Origin: Selenomonas ruminantium subsp. ruminantium ATCC 12561
GTDB taxonomy: Bacteria > Bacillota > Negativicutes > Selenomonadales > Selenomonadaceae
NCBI RefSeq assembly: GCF_000424065.1
Contig: NZ_AUJE01000025.1
Span: 1-59,497, forward strand
Direction of reading: 5' to 3'
Length of the DNA stretch: 59,497 nucleotides
The position numbers were made by a program, and so were the translations under genes. This document shows positions 1 through 8,915 of the stretch, piece after piece (within the stretch, counting starts at the first letter, position 1; each line of letters opens with the position of its first letter). The notes under the pieces were generated by a model that saw nothing but the letters and a program-made list of their open reading frames with translations, was not told where the DNA came from and did no database searches.

Positions 1-68
1 TTTTATCAACTTTTTATAAGTTATGCTTGACTGTTAAAAGCCTCCTCATCTAACCATTACTATCCAAA

Positions 69-1364
69 TTACGGACGCGGGCTCCCGCATTCTGCGCAGA
101 ACTTGCCGCTGTTTTTCGCACCGCATTTACAAACCCAGTCGCCTGCCGGGCGGGGCTTGCCACATTCCGAGCAGAATTTGCCCGTATTCTTGGCGCCGCA
201 TTCGCAGGTCCAGCCATCATCCGGCTTGGGTTTACCGCAATCCGAACAGAACTTGCCCGTATTGCCGCTATGGCCGCAGGCACAAGTCCAGCCGCCCGCA
301 GGAGGGACCTGTCGCGCTGCAGCCTGCTGCGCCTGAGCAGCCCTCCGGGCCTGCCCCTGGGCCATCAAATCGCCGACGTTGACGCCATTTGCCTGACCAG
401 CCATATTCATGCCCATAAAGCCGATAGCAGCTCCGCCCTCATTCTTTGCCGCATCACGCAGGGCGTCGGCCTGCGCCGCACCGTAAAAGCCTGCCATAAG
501 GGACGGGTCACGGCCCAGCACGGCAGCTTCCTGCATCTTCTGCAATTTTTCGAGCACAGCCTGACTTTCATCGGTAAGGCTGACGCTGGCCACCGCCACA
601 GATACGACCTCAATACCGCGCAGATTGCCCCATTTCTGACTCAGGCTTTCATTGAGGGCATCGGCAATATCGGCAGAATGCGCCTCCAGCTCATCATAGC
701 CCACGCGCATAGCCGAGATTTTGGCCATAGCCGGTTTGAGTGCCATCATGAGTTCGGATTTCAGCTGACTGTCGATTTCCTCGCGGCTGAACGTATCGCT
801 GACATTGCTGGCAATATTTGTATAGAACAGAATCGGATTCGTAATGCGGTAACTGTACTCGCCAAAGCAGCGAATCTGAATGGTCTGCTCATAGTTCAGC
901 GTATCGTCCCGTACTTTGAAGGCAATCGGTGACGGCGTGCCAAACTTGTTGCCGTAGATTTCCTTGGTGTTGATGTAGTACACCCGCTGGTCACGGCCCG
1001 TGTCACCACCAAAGGAGAAGCGGCGGCCAATTTCCGCAAACACTTTTGGAATGGTATTGGATAAATCGCCGGTAAACAGCGAAGGTTCTGTTCCCCTATC
1101 ATAGGTATACTCGCCTGGTTCGGCACAGATATCCACGACCTCACCATTTTCCACAATGATCAGGCACTGGCCGTTGTTGACCGCTACCCGTGACCCCTGG
1201 GAAATGATGTTGTCATCCCCTTTGTTGGAGCTGCCGCTGCCGGTCTTGCGGTGCCCTTTCGCCATCAGCACATTTGGGGGCAGGCTGTCACAGTAAATAT
1301 ATTCCTTCCACTGATCACCCAGCACACCGCCAACAGCGCCCATACCTGCTTTTATAAGTCCCAT
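69..1364 (-). CDS. SPFH-domain protein with three C-terminal zinc ribbons
   Basis: A 431-residue protein without a signal peptide. Residues about 1-330 resemble the SPFH/virion-core-like family (YdjI type), which are cytoplasmic membrane-associated scaffolds of unclear function. A Gln/Ala-rich linker near 337-352 leads to three tandem zinc ribbons of about 24 residues (about 357-431). Each has the pattern W-x-C-x-C-G, then GKFC-x-x-CG, so four Cys per unit and twelve in all. The start has a good ribosome site (AAAGGAGG about 8 bases before ATG). It is monocistronic: the next gene to the right is a tRNA on the other strand. The 68 bases to its left show only a weak AT-rich hairpin. The domain call is from general sequence style; the cellular role is unknown. 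Confidence 0.8.
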   Translation of the reverse strand: MGLIKAGMGAVGGVLGDQWKEYIYCDSLPPNVLMAKGHRKTGSGSSNKGDDNIISQGSRVAVNNGQCLIIVENGEVVDICAEPGEYTYDRGTEPSLFTGDLSNTIPKVFAEIGRRFSFGGDTGRDQRVYYINTKEIYGNKFGTPSPIAFKVRDDTLNYEQTIQIRCFGEYSYRITNPILFYTNIASNVSDTFSREEIDSQLKSELMMALKPAMAKISAMRVGYDELEAHSADIADALNESLSQKWGNLRGIEVVSVAVASVSLTDESQAVLEKLQKMQEAAVLGRDPSLMAGFYGAAQADALRDAAKNEGGAAIGFMGMNMAGQANGVNVGDLMAQGQARRAAQAQQAAARQVPPAGGWTCACGHSGNTGKFCSDCGKPKPDDGWTCECGAKNTGKFCSECGKPRPAGDWVCKCGAKNSGKFCAECGSPRP

Positions 1365-1406
1365 AATCTTACCTCCTTTGGAAAATACAACACTTCCTCT
1401 ATAAAC

Positions 1407-1434
1407 ATGATAATTTCGCCATAGCTTGTGTAAA
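1407..1434 (-). promoter_or_regulatory. Candidate promoter of the SPFH gene
   Basis: Minus strand TTTACA (1434-1429), 16-base spacer, TATCAT (1412-1407). It lies about 45 bases before the ATG at 1364. The match is moderate. Confidence 0.4.
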
Positions 1435-1441
1435 TTCCCCC

Positions 1442-1470
1442 TTGCAAATAAATAACAATAATGCTATACT
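1442..1470 (+). promoter_or_regulatory. Promoter of tRNA-Gly
   Basis: TTGCAA (1442-1447), 17-base spacer, TATACT (1465-1470), placed 12 bases before the first base of the tRNA. Spacing and position are what is expected for a sigma-A promoter of a stable RNA gene. Confidence 0.75.
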
Positions 1471-1482
1471 AAAGGAGTTCTT

Positions 1483-1556
1483 GCGGGCATAGTTCATCGG
1501 TAGAATGAAAGCTTCCCAAGCTTTAGAGGTGGGTTCGACTCCCATTGCCCGCTCCA
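1483..1556 (+). tRNA. tRNA-Gly (anticodon CCC)
   Basis: A full cloverleaf can be drawn. The 7-bp acceptor stem GCGGGCA/TGCCCGC, a 5-bp anticodon stem AAAGC/GCTTT with loop TTCCCAA (anticodon CCC) and a T-loop TTCGACT are all present. The CCA end (1554-1556) is encoded. It reads GGG glycine codons. It is a single gene between its own promoter and terminator, and is one of the few plus-strand genes here. Confidence 0.95.
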
Positions 1557-1568
1557 TATGAAAGTTTC

Positions 1569-1594
1569 AACTCTGCGGTCAGCAGAGTTTTTTT
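1569..1594 (+). terminator. Terminator of tRNA-Gly
   Basis: The stem AACTCTGC/GCAGAGTT with a 5-base loop is followed by a run of seven T, 13 bases after the tRNA CCA. Confidence 0.85.
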
Positions 1595-1599
1595 GTGCG

Positions 1600-1631
1600 C
1601 AAACAAAAAGTACCCCCGTTCACGGAGGTAC
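1600..1631 (-). terminator. Terminator of the wecA-wecB-atpZ unit
   Basis: On the minus strand, a GC-rich stem (1610-1618 with 1623-1631, one mismatch, loop about 4) is followed by TTTTTGTTT. It lies 7 bases after the stop of the AtpZ-like gene. Confidence 0.8.
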
Positions 1632-1637
1632 TCACAA

Positions 1638-1868
1638 TCAAATAAGCTCGTTATTTTTCAATTGTCGGTAAAGTGTATAAAACGCCGCTGGAAAGCCGAA
1701 AATAATACCACCGATTATGCCGGCTTTCCCCAGCTGCAGGTAATCGCCTACAAGGCTGCCAATATAGCCGCAAATGCCCACAAAGACCACGAGGTATATT
1801 CCCACCCCACCGAGAATGGAGAATGCCTTTAGTGCCTGTTTCAGCCCGCTTGGTTCTTTTTCCGGCAT
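1638..1868 (-). CDS. atpZ: AtpZ/AtpI-family small membrane protein
   Basis: A 76-residue protein with two hydrophobic helices (about 16-37 and 47-68) separated by a Gly-rich turn. The pattern is typical of AtpZ/AtpI-like proteins, which are proposed to help F-type ATP synthase rotor assembly or Mg2+ uptake. Such genes normally precede an atp operon. Here it is instead the last gene of the wecA-wecB unit, starts one base after the wecB stop, and is followed by a terminator and a tRNA. No ATP synthase genes are in the window. The family call is fairly secure; the role here is inferred. Confidence 0.75.
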   Translation of the reverse strand: MPEKEPSGLKQALKAFSILGGVGIYLVVFVGICGYIGSLVGDYLQLGKAGIIGGIIFGFPAAFYTLYRQLKNNELI

Positions 1869-1869
1869 C

Positions 1870-3033
1870 TTATTTGCCTATGAACACATCCGGACGGCTG
1901 TCGGCCATACCATAGTGGTACAGGATAGCCTGAATGATTCGCTCAGACGCCTTGCCATCGCCATAGGGGTTGACAGATTCTGCCATGCGGTGATATGCTG
2001 CTTCGTCCGTCAGCAGGGTCTTGGCTTCGTTGTAGACCACATCGCGGTCGGTACCGATAAGTTTTACTGTACCAGCGGCTACGGCTTCCGGACGTTCCGT
2101 GGTATCGCGCAGAACGAGGACGGGTTTGCCCAGAGCCGGAGCTTCTTCCTGCACTCCACCGGAATCCGTGAGGATTAAGTGGGCCTTATGCATCAGGTTG
2201 GCAAACGGCTCGTAATCCAGCGGGTCAATCAGATGAACCCGGGAAAGGCCGCCTAATTCTTCGCGCACGACTTCGCGCACTTTCGGGTTCTTGTGTACGG
2301 GGAAGACCACTTCTACATCGTCAAATTCTTCGGTGAGCTGACGCAGGGCCTTATAGACATGGCGCATAGGCTCGCCTAAGTTTTCCCGGCGATGGGTGGT
2401 GACAAGGATGATACGCTTGTTTTCAAAATCAATATTCTGCAGCAGTTCGTCTTCAAACTGGAAATCGTCGCGGACAGTATGGTGCAGGGCATCAATAACC
2501 GTATTGCCGGTTACAAAAATGCTTTCCGGCTTTACATTTTCCGCCAGCAGATTGCCTTCAGAGGTTTCCGTCGGAGCAAAGTTGAGGTCAGCAATGCAGC
2601 CGGTGAGCTTGCGGTTCATTTCTTCCGGGAATGGGCTGTACTTGTCGTGGGTTCTCAAACCAGCTTCGACATGGCCAACCGTTGTCTGATGATAGTAGGC
2701 TGCCAGCGCGCCAGCAAAGGTGGTCGTGGTATCGCCATGCACCAATACGATATCCGGCGTTTCCTGTTCCAGCACCTTGTCCAGGCCCATCATGGCCTTG
2801 GAGGTGATATCAAAGAGGGTCTGTCCCTGTGCCATAATATCAAGGTCATAGTCGGGCGTGATGTTAAAGAGCCCCAGCACCTGGTCGAGCATCTCTCTGT
2901 GCTGCGCCGTCACTGCCACCACCGGCGTAATCTTGTCCGGGTGTTTGGCCAGTTCCAGCACGATAGGCGCCATTTTAATCGCCTCCGGACGGGTGCCAAA
3001 GACCGTCATAACCTTGATTTTCTTATTTTCCAT
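1870..3033 (-). CDS. wecB: UDP-N-acetylglucosamine 2-epimerase (non-hydrolysing)
   Basis: A 387-residue cytoplasmic enzyme that interconverts UDP-GlcNAc and UDP-ManNAc, used for cell-surface glycans. Visible family motifs are GTRPEAIKMAP near the N-terminus, HVEAGLRT, and TDSGGVQEE in the C-terminal Rossmann half. The length matches WecB/MnaA. The start at 3033 is chosen because AGAGGGG lies about 7 bases upstream; a longer frame to 3072 has no ribosome site. It sits between wecA and atpZ, so ManNAc probably feeds an undecaprenyl-linked polymer begun by WecA. Bacillus-type mnaA is an equivalent name. Confidence 0.93.
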   Translation of the reverse strand: MENKKIKVMTVFGTRPEAIKMAPIVLELAKHPDKITPVVAVTAQHREMLDQVLGLFNITPDYDLDIMAQGQTLFDITSKAMMGLDKVLEQETPDIVLVHGDTTTTFAGALAAYYHQTTVGHVEAGLRTHDKYSPFPEEMNRKLTGCIADLNFAPTETSEGNLLAENVKPESIFVTGNTVIDALHHTVRDDFQFEDELLQNIDFENKRIILVTTHRRENLGEPMRHVYKALRQLTEEFDDVEVVFPVHKNPKVREVVREELGGLSRVHLIDPLDYEPFANLMHKAHLILTDSGGVQEEAPALGKPVLVLRDTTERPEAVAAGTVKLIGTDRDVVYNEAKTLLTDEAAYHRMAESVNPYGDGKASERIIQAILYHYGMADSRPDVFIGK

Positions 3034-3095
3034 TCCTAGTCCCCTCTCTATGATTAAAGGCAGGAGTTGCACCTGCCTTTTGGGTTCACAAATTA

Positions 3096-4148
3096 TTAAT
3101 GCTGATGTGCCGAATCATTCATGCGGAAAATACCGATTTTTTTAGCGCCATAAAGCACCAGCACCACCACCAGGCACACGATGGCAATAGCAAATTGATA
3201 GCTGACTTCCGTTAATGCTACCGCACTGAGCCCCAGCAAGGCGCTGATGACATACATCAGCAGCACAGCCTGACGCTGGCTGAAGCCCAAATCCATCAGA
3301 CGATGGTGCAGATGGCCCTTATCCGGCTTAAAGATGGGCACCCCGCCACGATAACGGCGCACGATAGCAAAGGTCGTATCCAGAATCGGCAGCCCCAGTG
3401 CCAAAATCGGCACAATGAGCGCAATGGTTGCGGCGCATTTTACCGCACCGATAACAGAGATGCCAGCCAGCATATAACCTAAGAACATACTGCCGGAATC
3501 CCCCATGAAAATCCGCGCCGGATTAAAGTTGTAATAAAGGAAGCCAAAGGCTGCCCCGGCCAGTGCTGCAGTGAGCACGGCCACCAGCAGGATATTCTGC
3601 TGCAATGCCACCAAAAAGATGGTAATGGCCGCAATGGTCGATACGCCGGCTGCCAGCCCGTCAAGGCCGTCAATCAGGTTCACCGTATTGGTCAGACCAA
3701 CAATCCAAAAGATGGTCAGAGGAATTGCCAGCCACTCCGTATAGAAGAAGTCGCCGAAGGGGTCCGTGATGAAGTCAATGCGCACGTCAAAAGCAATGAC
3801 GAGCACGGCCGCTGCAATAATCTGCCCCACCAGTTTCACCTTGGCCGGCAGGTTCTTATAGTCGTCAATGACACCTACCAGCACAATCAGTGAGCCGCCC
3901 ACGAGCAAACCGGTGACTTCAAAGAGTACTTCCGGTTCCACCTCGATGAACTGCATAATCCCTAAAATCGCCACCATAAAGGCCGCATAAATGCCCAAAC
4001 CGCCAATACGGGGAATGGGTTTTTTATGTACTTTTCTCGCATCAGGAGCATCCATTGCCCCCGTCTTGGCCGCCAGGAAAATCACACCGGGCGTAAGTGC
4101 CAAGGCCACGCCTGCGGCAATGACAAACGCCAACACATATTCTGGCAT
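3096..4148 (-). CDS. wecA: Undecaprenyl-phosphate GlcNAc-1-phosphate transferase (WecA/TagO family)
   Basis: A 350-residue polytopic membrane protein with about ten helices. It belongs to the MraY/WecA family, which transfers a sugar-1-phosphate from a UDP-sugar to undecaprenyl phosphate and starts O-antigen, enterobacterial common antigen or teichoic-type polymers. Visible motifs are DDYKNLP, NLIDGLDGLAAG, MGDSGSMFLGY and the cytoplasmic HLHHRL loop. MraY is less likely because the neighbours are surface-polymer genes rather than the dcw cluster. The start at 4148 has GAGGTG about 9 bases upstream. It is the first gene after the promoter at 4196-4224. Confidence 0.9.
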   Translation of the reverse strand: MPEYVLAFVIAAGVALALTPGVIFLAAKTGAMDAPDARKVHKKPIPRIGGLGIYAAFMVAILGIMQFIEVEPEVLFEVTGLLVGGSLIVLVGVIDDYKNLPAKVKLVGQIIAAAVLVIAFDVRIDFITDPFGDFFYTEWLAIPLTIFWIVGLTNTVNLIDGLDGLAAGVSTIAAITIFLVALQQNILLVAVLTAALAGAAFGFLYYNFNPARIFMGDSGSMFLGYMLAGISVIGAVKCAATIALIVPILALGLPILDTTFAIVRRYRGGVPIFKPDKGHLHHRLMDLGFSQRQAVLLMYVISALLGLSAVALTEVSYQFAIAIVCLVVVLVLYGAKKIGIFRMNDSAHQH

Positions 4149-4195
4149 ACAAGTAGCACCTCTTTTTCTCAAAATCGAAAATTCATAACAAGCCT

Positions 4196-4224
4196 ATTTT
4201 AGCGCAGTGCATACAGAGTGTCAA
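4196..4224 (-). promoter_or_regulatory. Strong sigma-A promoter of wecA-wecB-atpZ
   Basis: Minus strand TTGACA (4224-4219), 17-base spacer, TAAAAT (4201-4196), about 50 bases before the wecA start. The -35 is a perfect match and the -10 is 5 of 6. This separates the wec unit from the comEB end of the outer-membrane cluster. Confidence 0.8.
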
Positions 4225-4256
4225 TGAAAATAAGCTGAAAGAACGAGTTTATTTGC

Positions 4257-4724
4257 TCAGTCGTGTATTTCATCCGGACGGCAGGTGACAATGCTGCCGT
4301 CTGTTTCGTAATAAACGACCTGTGCCAGTTTGGCATTGCGCAGCATTCTGCGGCAGAGCAGGCAGGGCTTGCCGGAGGCCAGTGTGCCATCGGCATTGAT
4401 GCCTACAATATAGATTGTCGCGCCCTCCATGTCCGCAGGGTCGGCGTTGATGATGGCGTTCTGCTCGGCATGCACAGCCACGCAGAGTTCATAATTCTGC
4501 CCTTTGGGCACATGGAGCCGCTCACGCTCACAGATGCCCGTGTCAATGCAGTTGGCTTCGCCGCGCGGGGCACCGTTATAGCCGGTACTGATGATGATAT
4601 GGTCCTTGACGATAATCGCTCCATAGCGGCGGCGCAGGCAGGTTGCCCGGCGCCCTACAGCGCGGGCAATATCGAGAAAATACTCCGTCCATTCGGGGCG
4701 CTTTTGAATCTTATTCTGCTCCAT
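4257..4724 (-). CDS. comEB: ComEB/dCMP deaminase family protein
   Basis: A 155-residue cytidine/deoxycytidylate deaminase fold. The zinc site is visible as HAE (85-87, catalytic Glu) and PCLLC (120-124). Family members convert dCMP to dUMP; in Bacillus the homologue ComEB sits in the competence operon but is not needed for uptake. It overlaps the upstream YqgF-like gene by 14 bases, so it is translationally coupled to the end of the outer-membrane gene run. RBS GGAGAG precedes ATG. No comEA or comEC is in view, so a competence role is not supported here. Confidence 0.88.
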   Translation of the reverse strand: MEQNKIQKRPEWTEYFLDIARAVGRRATCLRRRYGAIIVKDHIIISTGYNGAPRGEANCIDTGICERERLHVPKGQNYELCVAVHAEQNAIINADPADMEGATIYIVGINADGTLASGKPCLLCRRMLRNAKLAQVVYYETDGSIVTCRPDEIHD

Positions 4725-5139
4725 TTTCTTGCTCTCCTTTTGTCTTCTTGATTTCCTGTAAATATCTGCGGGCGAGGATTACCGCCACAAAATCATCCAC
4801 GGGCACCGGCGGCACCTGCATGGTCACGGGGATAAGTCGCCGCCAGCCCTGCGGCGGATTGGCCTTCCAGTATTCCTTTTTCGCCAGTTCCGTGGTGCGG
4901 TATTCGTCACGGACAATGACCTCCAATGCGGCAATCTGCGCCAGTTTCCCCTGCGCTTCTTTACTTGTGGTACCATTGCCGATAAGGAGACGGCTAAAGC
5001 CGTAGTCAGCTTTAGCCGCATTTACTTCCGTCATTAAGTTTTCCGTAACAATAACCCGCTGGCAGAGAATTTTGCCGTCGTCATTCAATACGGCAAAACC
5101 GCATTTATCCCTGCCGGGGTCTAATGCTGCTATTGTCAT
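4711..5139 (-). CDS. YqgF/RuvX-like RNase H-fold nuclease
   Basis: A 142-residue protein beginning with a strand ending in Asp7 (ALDPGRDKCG) and carrying a C-terminal VDDFVAV motif (Asp115-116). This is the acidic-residue layout of the RNase H fold used by YqgF/RuvX (pre-16S rRNA processing) and RuvC-like resolvases. It lacks several features of the housekeeping YqgF, so it may be a divergent paralogue specific to Negativicutes. The start overlaps the end of the DUF3084 gene (ATGA type) and its end overlaps comEB, indicating one transcript. The function is inferred from the fold only. Confidence 0.65.
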   Translation of the reverse strand: MTIAALDPGRDKCGFAVLNDDGKILCQRVIVTENLMTEVNAAKADYGFSRLLIGNGTTSKEAQGKLAQIAALEVIVRDEYRTTELAKKEYWKANPPQGWRRLIPVTMQVPPVPVDDFVAVILARRYLQEIKKTKGEQENGAE

Positions 5140-6347
5140 TGGCTATTTTTCTCCACTTCAATTTTGAGGCGCAACGGGCCGGAAGCATCGGTATCACCGT
5201 TAGCATAGGCCAACAGAATCACAGGCCCGCGCTGTCCCTTGAGCTTTGCCACCACATCATAGAACTGGGCACCTTCCATCACGCCTACGGTTCCTCGAAG
5301 GGGGTCAGGCAAAATTCCCTTCGAGGTCGCGGCAAAATTGACGTCCTTGAGAAAATTCATCACCGTCTGTTCAGCTTCGCTGTCATCCGCCAGGCCCAAA
5401 TCGTAAGGGCGAGCAATGATGAATTCCTTATCCTGATAGATTATGCTGTTGGGATAAAGCTCCAACGTGGTGCGGACTTCCTCGCCGCGCACCAGATTGC
5501 TGACTGCCACAATGCGCACAACCATGTCCTGTTTGCTTTTCGCAATCATATCCACCGCCGCTTCATATTCCGGACGGTAAATCCAGATATCCTCATCGGA
5601 GCGGTCACTGCCAAAACGTGCCGAAACATTGCGATTCGCCAACGCTGCCAGTGTTTCCATATCCGCTGCCACCTCTTCATTGCTGCGTCCGCCACGGATT
5701 ACACCACTGGCAATAATCTCCCCTGCCCGAAAGGCAATATCGCCTTCGCGGACGGTAATGAGACCTGCCCGCAGCTGTTGCGTGCGTTCTTCCAGCTTTT
5801 TGTTGTCAGCCGTCAGATTTTCATTATCTGCAGTCAAATGCTCGTTGTCTGCCAAAAGTTTTTGGTTGCTGCCGGACAGCTCTTCATTTTTGGCCATAAG
5901 CTCTGCCTTGGCTCCTTCGAGTTCCGCAATTCCCGCCTGCAAGCGAGCAGCTTCCTCAGTCAGTGTTTTTTGTTGTTCATTTAATCTGACTACATCGGCC
6001 TTGGATTGCTGCAACGCTGCATCTGTGCTTTCCTGTTCGGATTTAGCAGCCGCTAAATCCGCCTGCGTATGCAAAAGGTTGTCTTTTGTCTCCTGCATAG
6101 TACGGTTGAGCTCTTCCAGACCAAACAGTGCTGTCCGCACATTTTCCGAAGCCGCCGCCATCACACCAAAAGTCAAGGTGGTGATTACTATACCGGTAAA
6201 GATTGTAATGACGATTGACGTATGCCGGGGACGCAGCCCAAAAATCGACAAGCGTTTCTTGCCGATTTTCGTGCCTAGTCTGTCCCCAATAAATGCAATC
6301 GCACCGCCTGTAATGACCAGCACAGCAATCAAGAGAATTCCTGACAT
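5136..6347 (-). CDS. DUF3084-type membrane coiled-coil protein
   Basis: A 403-residue protein. An N-terminal helix (about 2-22) and a second one (about 45-68) flank a basic loop with GKKRLSIFGLRPRHTS. A long coiled coil follows (about 80-185), rich in Glu/Lys/Asn repeats. The C-terminal half is a globular domain. This matches the DUF3084 family, which has no assigned biochemical function. It lies between lptF and a YqgF-like gene and overlaps the latter by 4 bases. Its place right after the Lpt genes suggests an envelope role, but that is inference from position. Confidence 0.75.
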   Translation of the reverse strand: MSGILLIAVLVITGGAIAFIGDRLGTKIGKKRLSIFGLRPRHTSIVITIFTGIVITTLTFGVMAAASENVRTALFGLEELNRTMQETKDNLLHTQADLAAAKSEQESTDAALQQSKADVVRLNEQQKTLTEEAARLQAGIAELEGAKAELMAKNEELSGSNQKLLADNEHLTADNENLTADNKKLEERTQQLRAGLITVREGDIAFRAGEIIASGVIRGGRSNEEVAADMETLAALANRNVSARFGSDRSDEDIWIYRPEYEAAVDMIAKSKQDMVVRIVAVSNLVRGEEVRTTLELYPNSIIYQDKEFIIARPYDLGLADDSEAEQTVMNFLKDVNFAATSKGILPDPLRGTVGVMEGAQFYDVVAKLKGQRGPVILLAYANGDTDASGPLRLKIEVEKNSQ

Positions 6348-6372
6348 CTATTCTTTCCACCTTTCCTACGAA

Positions 6373-7473
6373 TCAGCGTGATGCCCGCCGCACCAAATAC
6401 GCACCGGCTGCCAGCCCGATAAGATTGGGCAGCCATACAGCCAGCATGGGCGCCACAACGCCGCTGCGTGCCAAAGCATTGCCCATAGTCATCAATGCAT
6501 AATAAACAAAAATGATGATAACGCTTATAGCGAAGCCTGCCGAAGAGCTGTTACGGGTAGGCTGCAAGCCCAAAGGAACGCCCACCAGCGCAAAGACCAA
6601 GCTGGCCATGGGAACCGTCACACGCTGATAAAGCTCAGCTTCCAGCTTATTGGTATCCACATACTGGGTTTTCAGGACGTTGATCTGTTCCCGCAATTCC
6701 TTCATCGTCATTTCTTCAAGTTCTTTTTGTTCCCGGACAATCTGCGTCGGATTTGCACTTATCGGCAGCACCTGTGTCTTAAACCGAACCATATGTTCGC
6801 TTTTGCCTTCCTCTTCGCTGATGTCATAAATGACACCGCTGTGCATTGTCCAAATATTGCCGTTCCACTCAGCATAATCCGCATTCTCTACGGTCTTTAC
6901 CTTGCCATCAGTGCCGAATTCCTGCAAGGTAATCCCCTGCAGCTGCTGAATATCCGCCTCATAACGGCGGGCATAGGCCAGGCGCTGAATTTTGTCACCA
7001 TTTATTTCCTTGAGAATGATATGGTCCTGCGACTTCATTCCTGTATTGCCTTCAATTTCATAATACAGGACGTTACGATAAGCGGTATTGGCCCACGGCA
7101 CCACATATTCATTAAACGCCATGGCAGCCAAGCTCACCATGATGCCCATGACAATAGCCGGCATGGCTATACGGGAAAAGCTGATCCCGCAGGACTTCAT
7201 CGCCGTGATTTCACTATTGCTGGACAAGCGGCCAAAGGTCAAAAGTGTTGCCAGCAGCATCGACATGGGGAAAGTCCAAATGACCACCCCCGGCAAGCCA
7301 AAGATAAAGATTTTGACTACTGCCTGCAGTGAGGCTCCATAATCCGTTATGTATTTAGCAATCTTGAACAGCGTTCCCGAACCGATAAACACCGCAGAGA
7401 ACGCGCAAATGCTGAAGACAAAGGTCATGGTAACCTCTTTGAATATATACTTGTCTAAAATTCGCAATCGCAT
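6373..7473 (-). CDS. lptF: LPS export permease LptF/LptG family
   Basis: A 366-residue inner-membrane permease (YjgP/YjgQ family). Helices at about 12-34, 55-75, 100-120 and three more near the C-terminus (about 275-360) enclose a periplasmic beta-jellyroll of about 150 residues. With LptB it extracts LPS from the inner membrane and passes it to LptC and LptA. Most diderms have two paralogues, LptF and LptG, but only one is present in this cluster, so F versus G cannot be decided. It follows lptB by 12 bases. The RBS AAGGAGAAC precedes ATG. Confidence 0.88.
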   Translation of the reverse strand: MRLRILDKYIFKEVTMTFVFSICAFSAVFIGSGTLFKIAKYITDYGASLQAVVKIFIFGLPGVVIWTFPMSMLLATLLTFGRLSSNSEITAMKSCGISFSRIAMPAIVMGIMVSLAAMAFNEYVVPWANTAYRNVLYYEIEGNTGMKSQDHIILKEINGDKIQRLAYARRYEADIQQLQGITLQEFGTDGKVKTVENADYAEWNGNIWTMHSGVIYDISEEEGKSEHMVRFKTQVLPISANPTQIVREQKELEEMTMKELREQINVLKTQYVDTNKLEAELYQRVTVPMASLVFALVGVPLGLQPTRNSSSAGFAISVIIIFVYYALMTMGNALARSGVVAPMLAVWLPNLIGLAAGAYLVRRASR

Positions 7474-7485
7474 TTTTCGTTCTCC

Positions 7486-8205
7486 TTACAAGGTGAAATT
7501 TTCACCCAGATAAAACTTTTTCGCTATCGGACTTTCTGCAATGGTCTGACTGCTTCCTTCCAGCAGAATTTTGCCTTCGCTCAAAATGTACGCGCGATCC
7601 ACAATCTGCAGTGTTTCACGCACATTATGGTCAGTGATAAGAATCCCCATGCCCCGCTGACGCAGATACTGGATAATTTCCTGAATATCCGCTACCGCCA
7701 GTGGATCTACACCAGCAAACGGTTCATCAAGCAGGATAAACTGCGGTTCCAAAGCCAGGCAGCGGGCTATTTCCACCCGGCGCCGTTCACCACCAGACAG
7801 TTCTGTGCCCTTGCGGTTGCGTACATGGGTGATATGGAATTCTGCGAGCAGTTCCTCAAAGCGTGACCGCTGTTCGGCCCGGGACAGCGCTGTCGTCTCC
7901 AAAATAGCCATGATATTTTCTTCCACCGTGAGCTTGCGGAAGATAGAGGATTCCTGTGTCAGATAGCTTATCCCCAACTCTGCCCGTTTGTACATGGGCA
8001 TTTTGGTGATGTTCACATCGGACAAGAACACCTCGCCAGAAGAAGGCTGTTCAAGGCCGACAATCATATAAAATGATGTGGTCTTACCGGCGCCATTAGG
8101 GCCTAAAAGGCCAACGATTTCGCCTTTTTCCACCCGCAAAGACACCCTGTCCACTGCTGTGTGCTCCTTGAATTTTTTTACCAGATTTTTCGCCTCAATA
8201 TGCAA
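7486..8205 (-). CDS. lptB: LPS export ABC ATPase LptB
   Basis: A 239-residue ATPase with Walker [10 protein letters not shown] (35-43), signature LSGGERRR, Walker [11 protein letters not shown] and the switch His in ITDHNVRE. Length and sequence style are typical of LptB, which powers LPS transfer through LptF/G. The start is TTG at 8205, with GGAGGGCAGG upstream; there is no in-frame ATG near. It lies in the order lptC-lptA-lptB-lptF, the classical gene set for the LPS bridge. Confidence 0.95.
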   Translation of the reverse strand: MHIEAKNLVKKFKEHTAVDRVSLRVEKGEIVGLLGPNGAGKTTSFYMIVGLEQPSSGEVFLSDVNITKMPMYKRAELGISYLTQESSIFRKLTVEENIMAILETTALSRAEQRSRFEELLAEFHITHVRNRKGTELSGGERRRVEIARCLALEPQFILLDEPFAGVDPLAVADIQEIIQYLRQRGMGILITDHNVRETLQIVDRAYILSEGKILLEGSSQTIAESPIAKKFYLGENFTL

Positions 8206-8231
8206 GGTCCTGCCCTCCGTATTCCACTGCC

Positions 8232-8915
8232 TTACTTGACGTTAGCCCGTCCTTCGGGGTCAAGATAAAGGGTCAGCTTATTGCTCTTCATCGTATTGTT
8301 TTCCTTAACCGCCCAGGCATTGCCTGTCAGCACTACCCGGCCTTGTTCCTTGCCGACATAATCGGCATGGTCACCACCGGCTTCCATCTGCCGGGCAGGG
8401 CTTTCAATATGGACATTGCCCCTGCCAACATAATGTTCATCATCCAGCCAGCCTTCCATATAGTCAGCAGAAAAGGTTCCGTCTGCATTGCTGAGTGTAC
8501 CACCAGTAGGAATCTTGATGTATTTATTCTGGTTAGGATAATAATCTACCTGCTCCCCGGCAAAAGATTTATCACCATCAGTTCCCCGAACACTGCCAGC
8601 GGCCCGAATCTGCCCCTGACCATCGGTAACAATCCGGCTGCAGGTAAGACGCATGGTATCCCGCACGGCAATGACATTGCCCTCGACGGAGCCTTCCTGC
8701 GTCTTCGAATTGTACATTGCTTTCGCGCCCGTAACCTTAGTGGTTCCCTGTTTCAACAATACATCACCAGTGGCCACAGCCAGCCCTGTGCTCATATCGT
8801 ATTCCACGGTATCCGCATTGAGTTCTGCCGGCTCCCCGGCTGCAGAGATATGCCCTAAGGGCATCGCCAGCGCAAGGGTCATTGCCATAACCATTTTTTT
8901 CATTCGACTCGTCAT
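8232..8915 (-). CDS. lptA: LptA/OstA-like periplasmic LPS transport protein
   Basis: A 227-residue protein with a signal peptide (about 1-25, ending HISA-AG). Repeated beta-jellyroll strands of the OstA/LptA type follow (patterns such as [23 protein letters not shown], and VVLTGNAW). LptA forms the periplasmic filament that carries LPS from LptC to LptD. At 227 residues it is somewhat longer than the E. coli protein (185). Its start overlaps the lptC stop by 4 bases. No lptD is present in this window. Confidence 0.9.
   Translation of the reverse strand: MTSRMKKMVMAMTLALAMPLGHISAAGEPAELNADTVEYDMSTGLAVATGDVLLKQGTTKVTGAKAMYNSKTQEGSVEGNVIAVRDTMRLTCSRIVTDGQGQIRAAGSVRGTDGDKSFAGEQVDYYPNQNKYIKIPTGGTLSNADGTFSADYMEGWLDDEHYVGRGNVHIESPARQMEAGGDHADYVGKEQGRVVLTGNAWAVKENNTMKSNKLTLYLDPEGRANVK

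Noticed and set aside
1-68. A terminator for the SPFH gene at the left edge
   Set aside because: Only a weak AACTT/AAGTT stem in AT-rich DNA is visible; not enough to call.
4711-5139. RuvC Holliday junction resolvase
   Set aside because: It shares the RNase H fold but is shorter and lacks the RuvC neighbours ruvA and ruvB; a YqgF-like label is safer.
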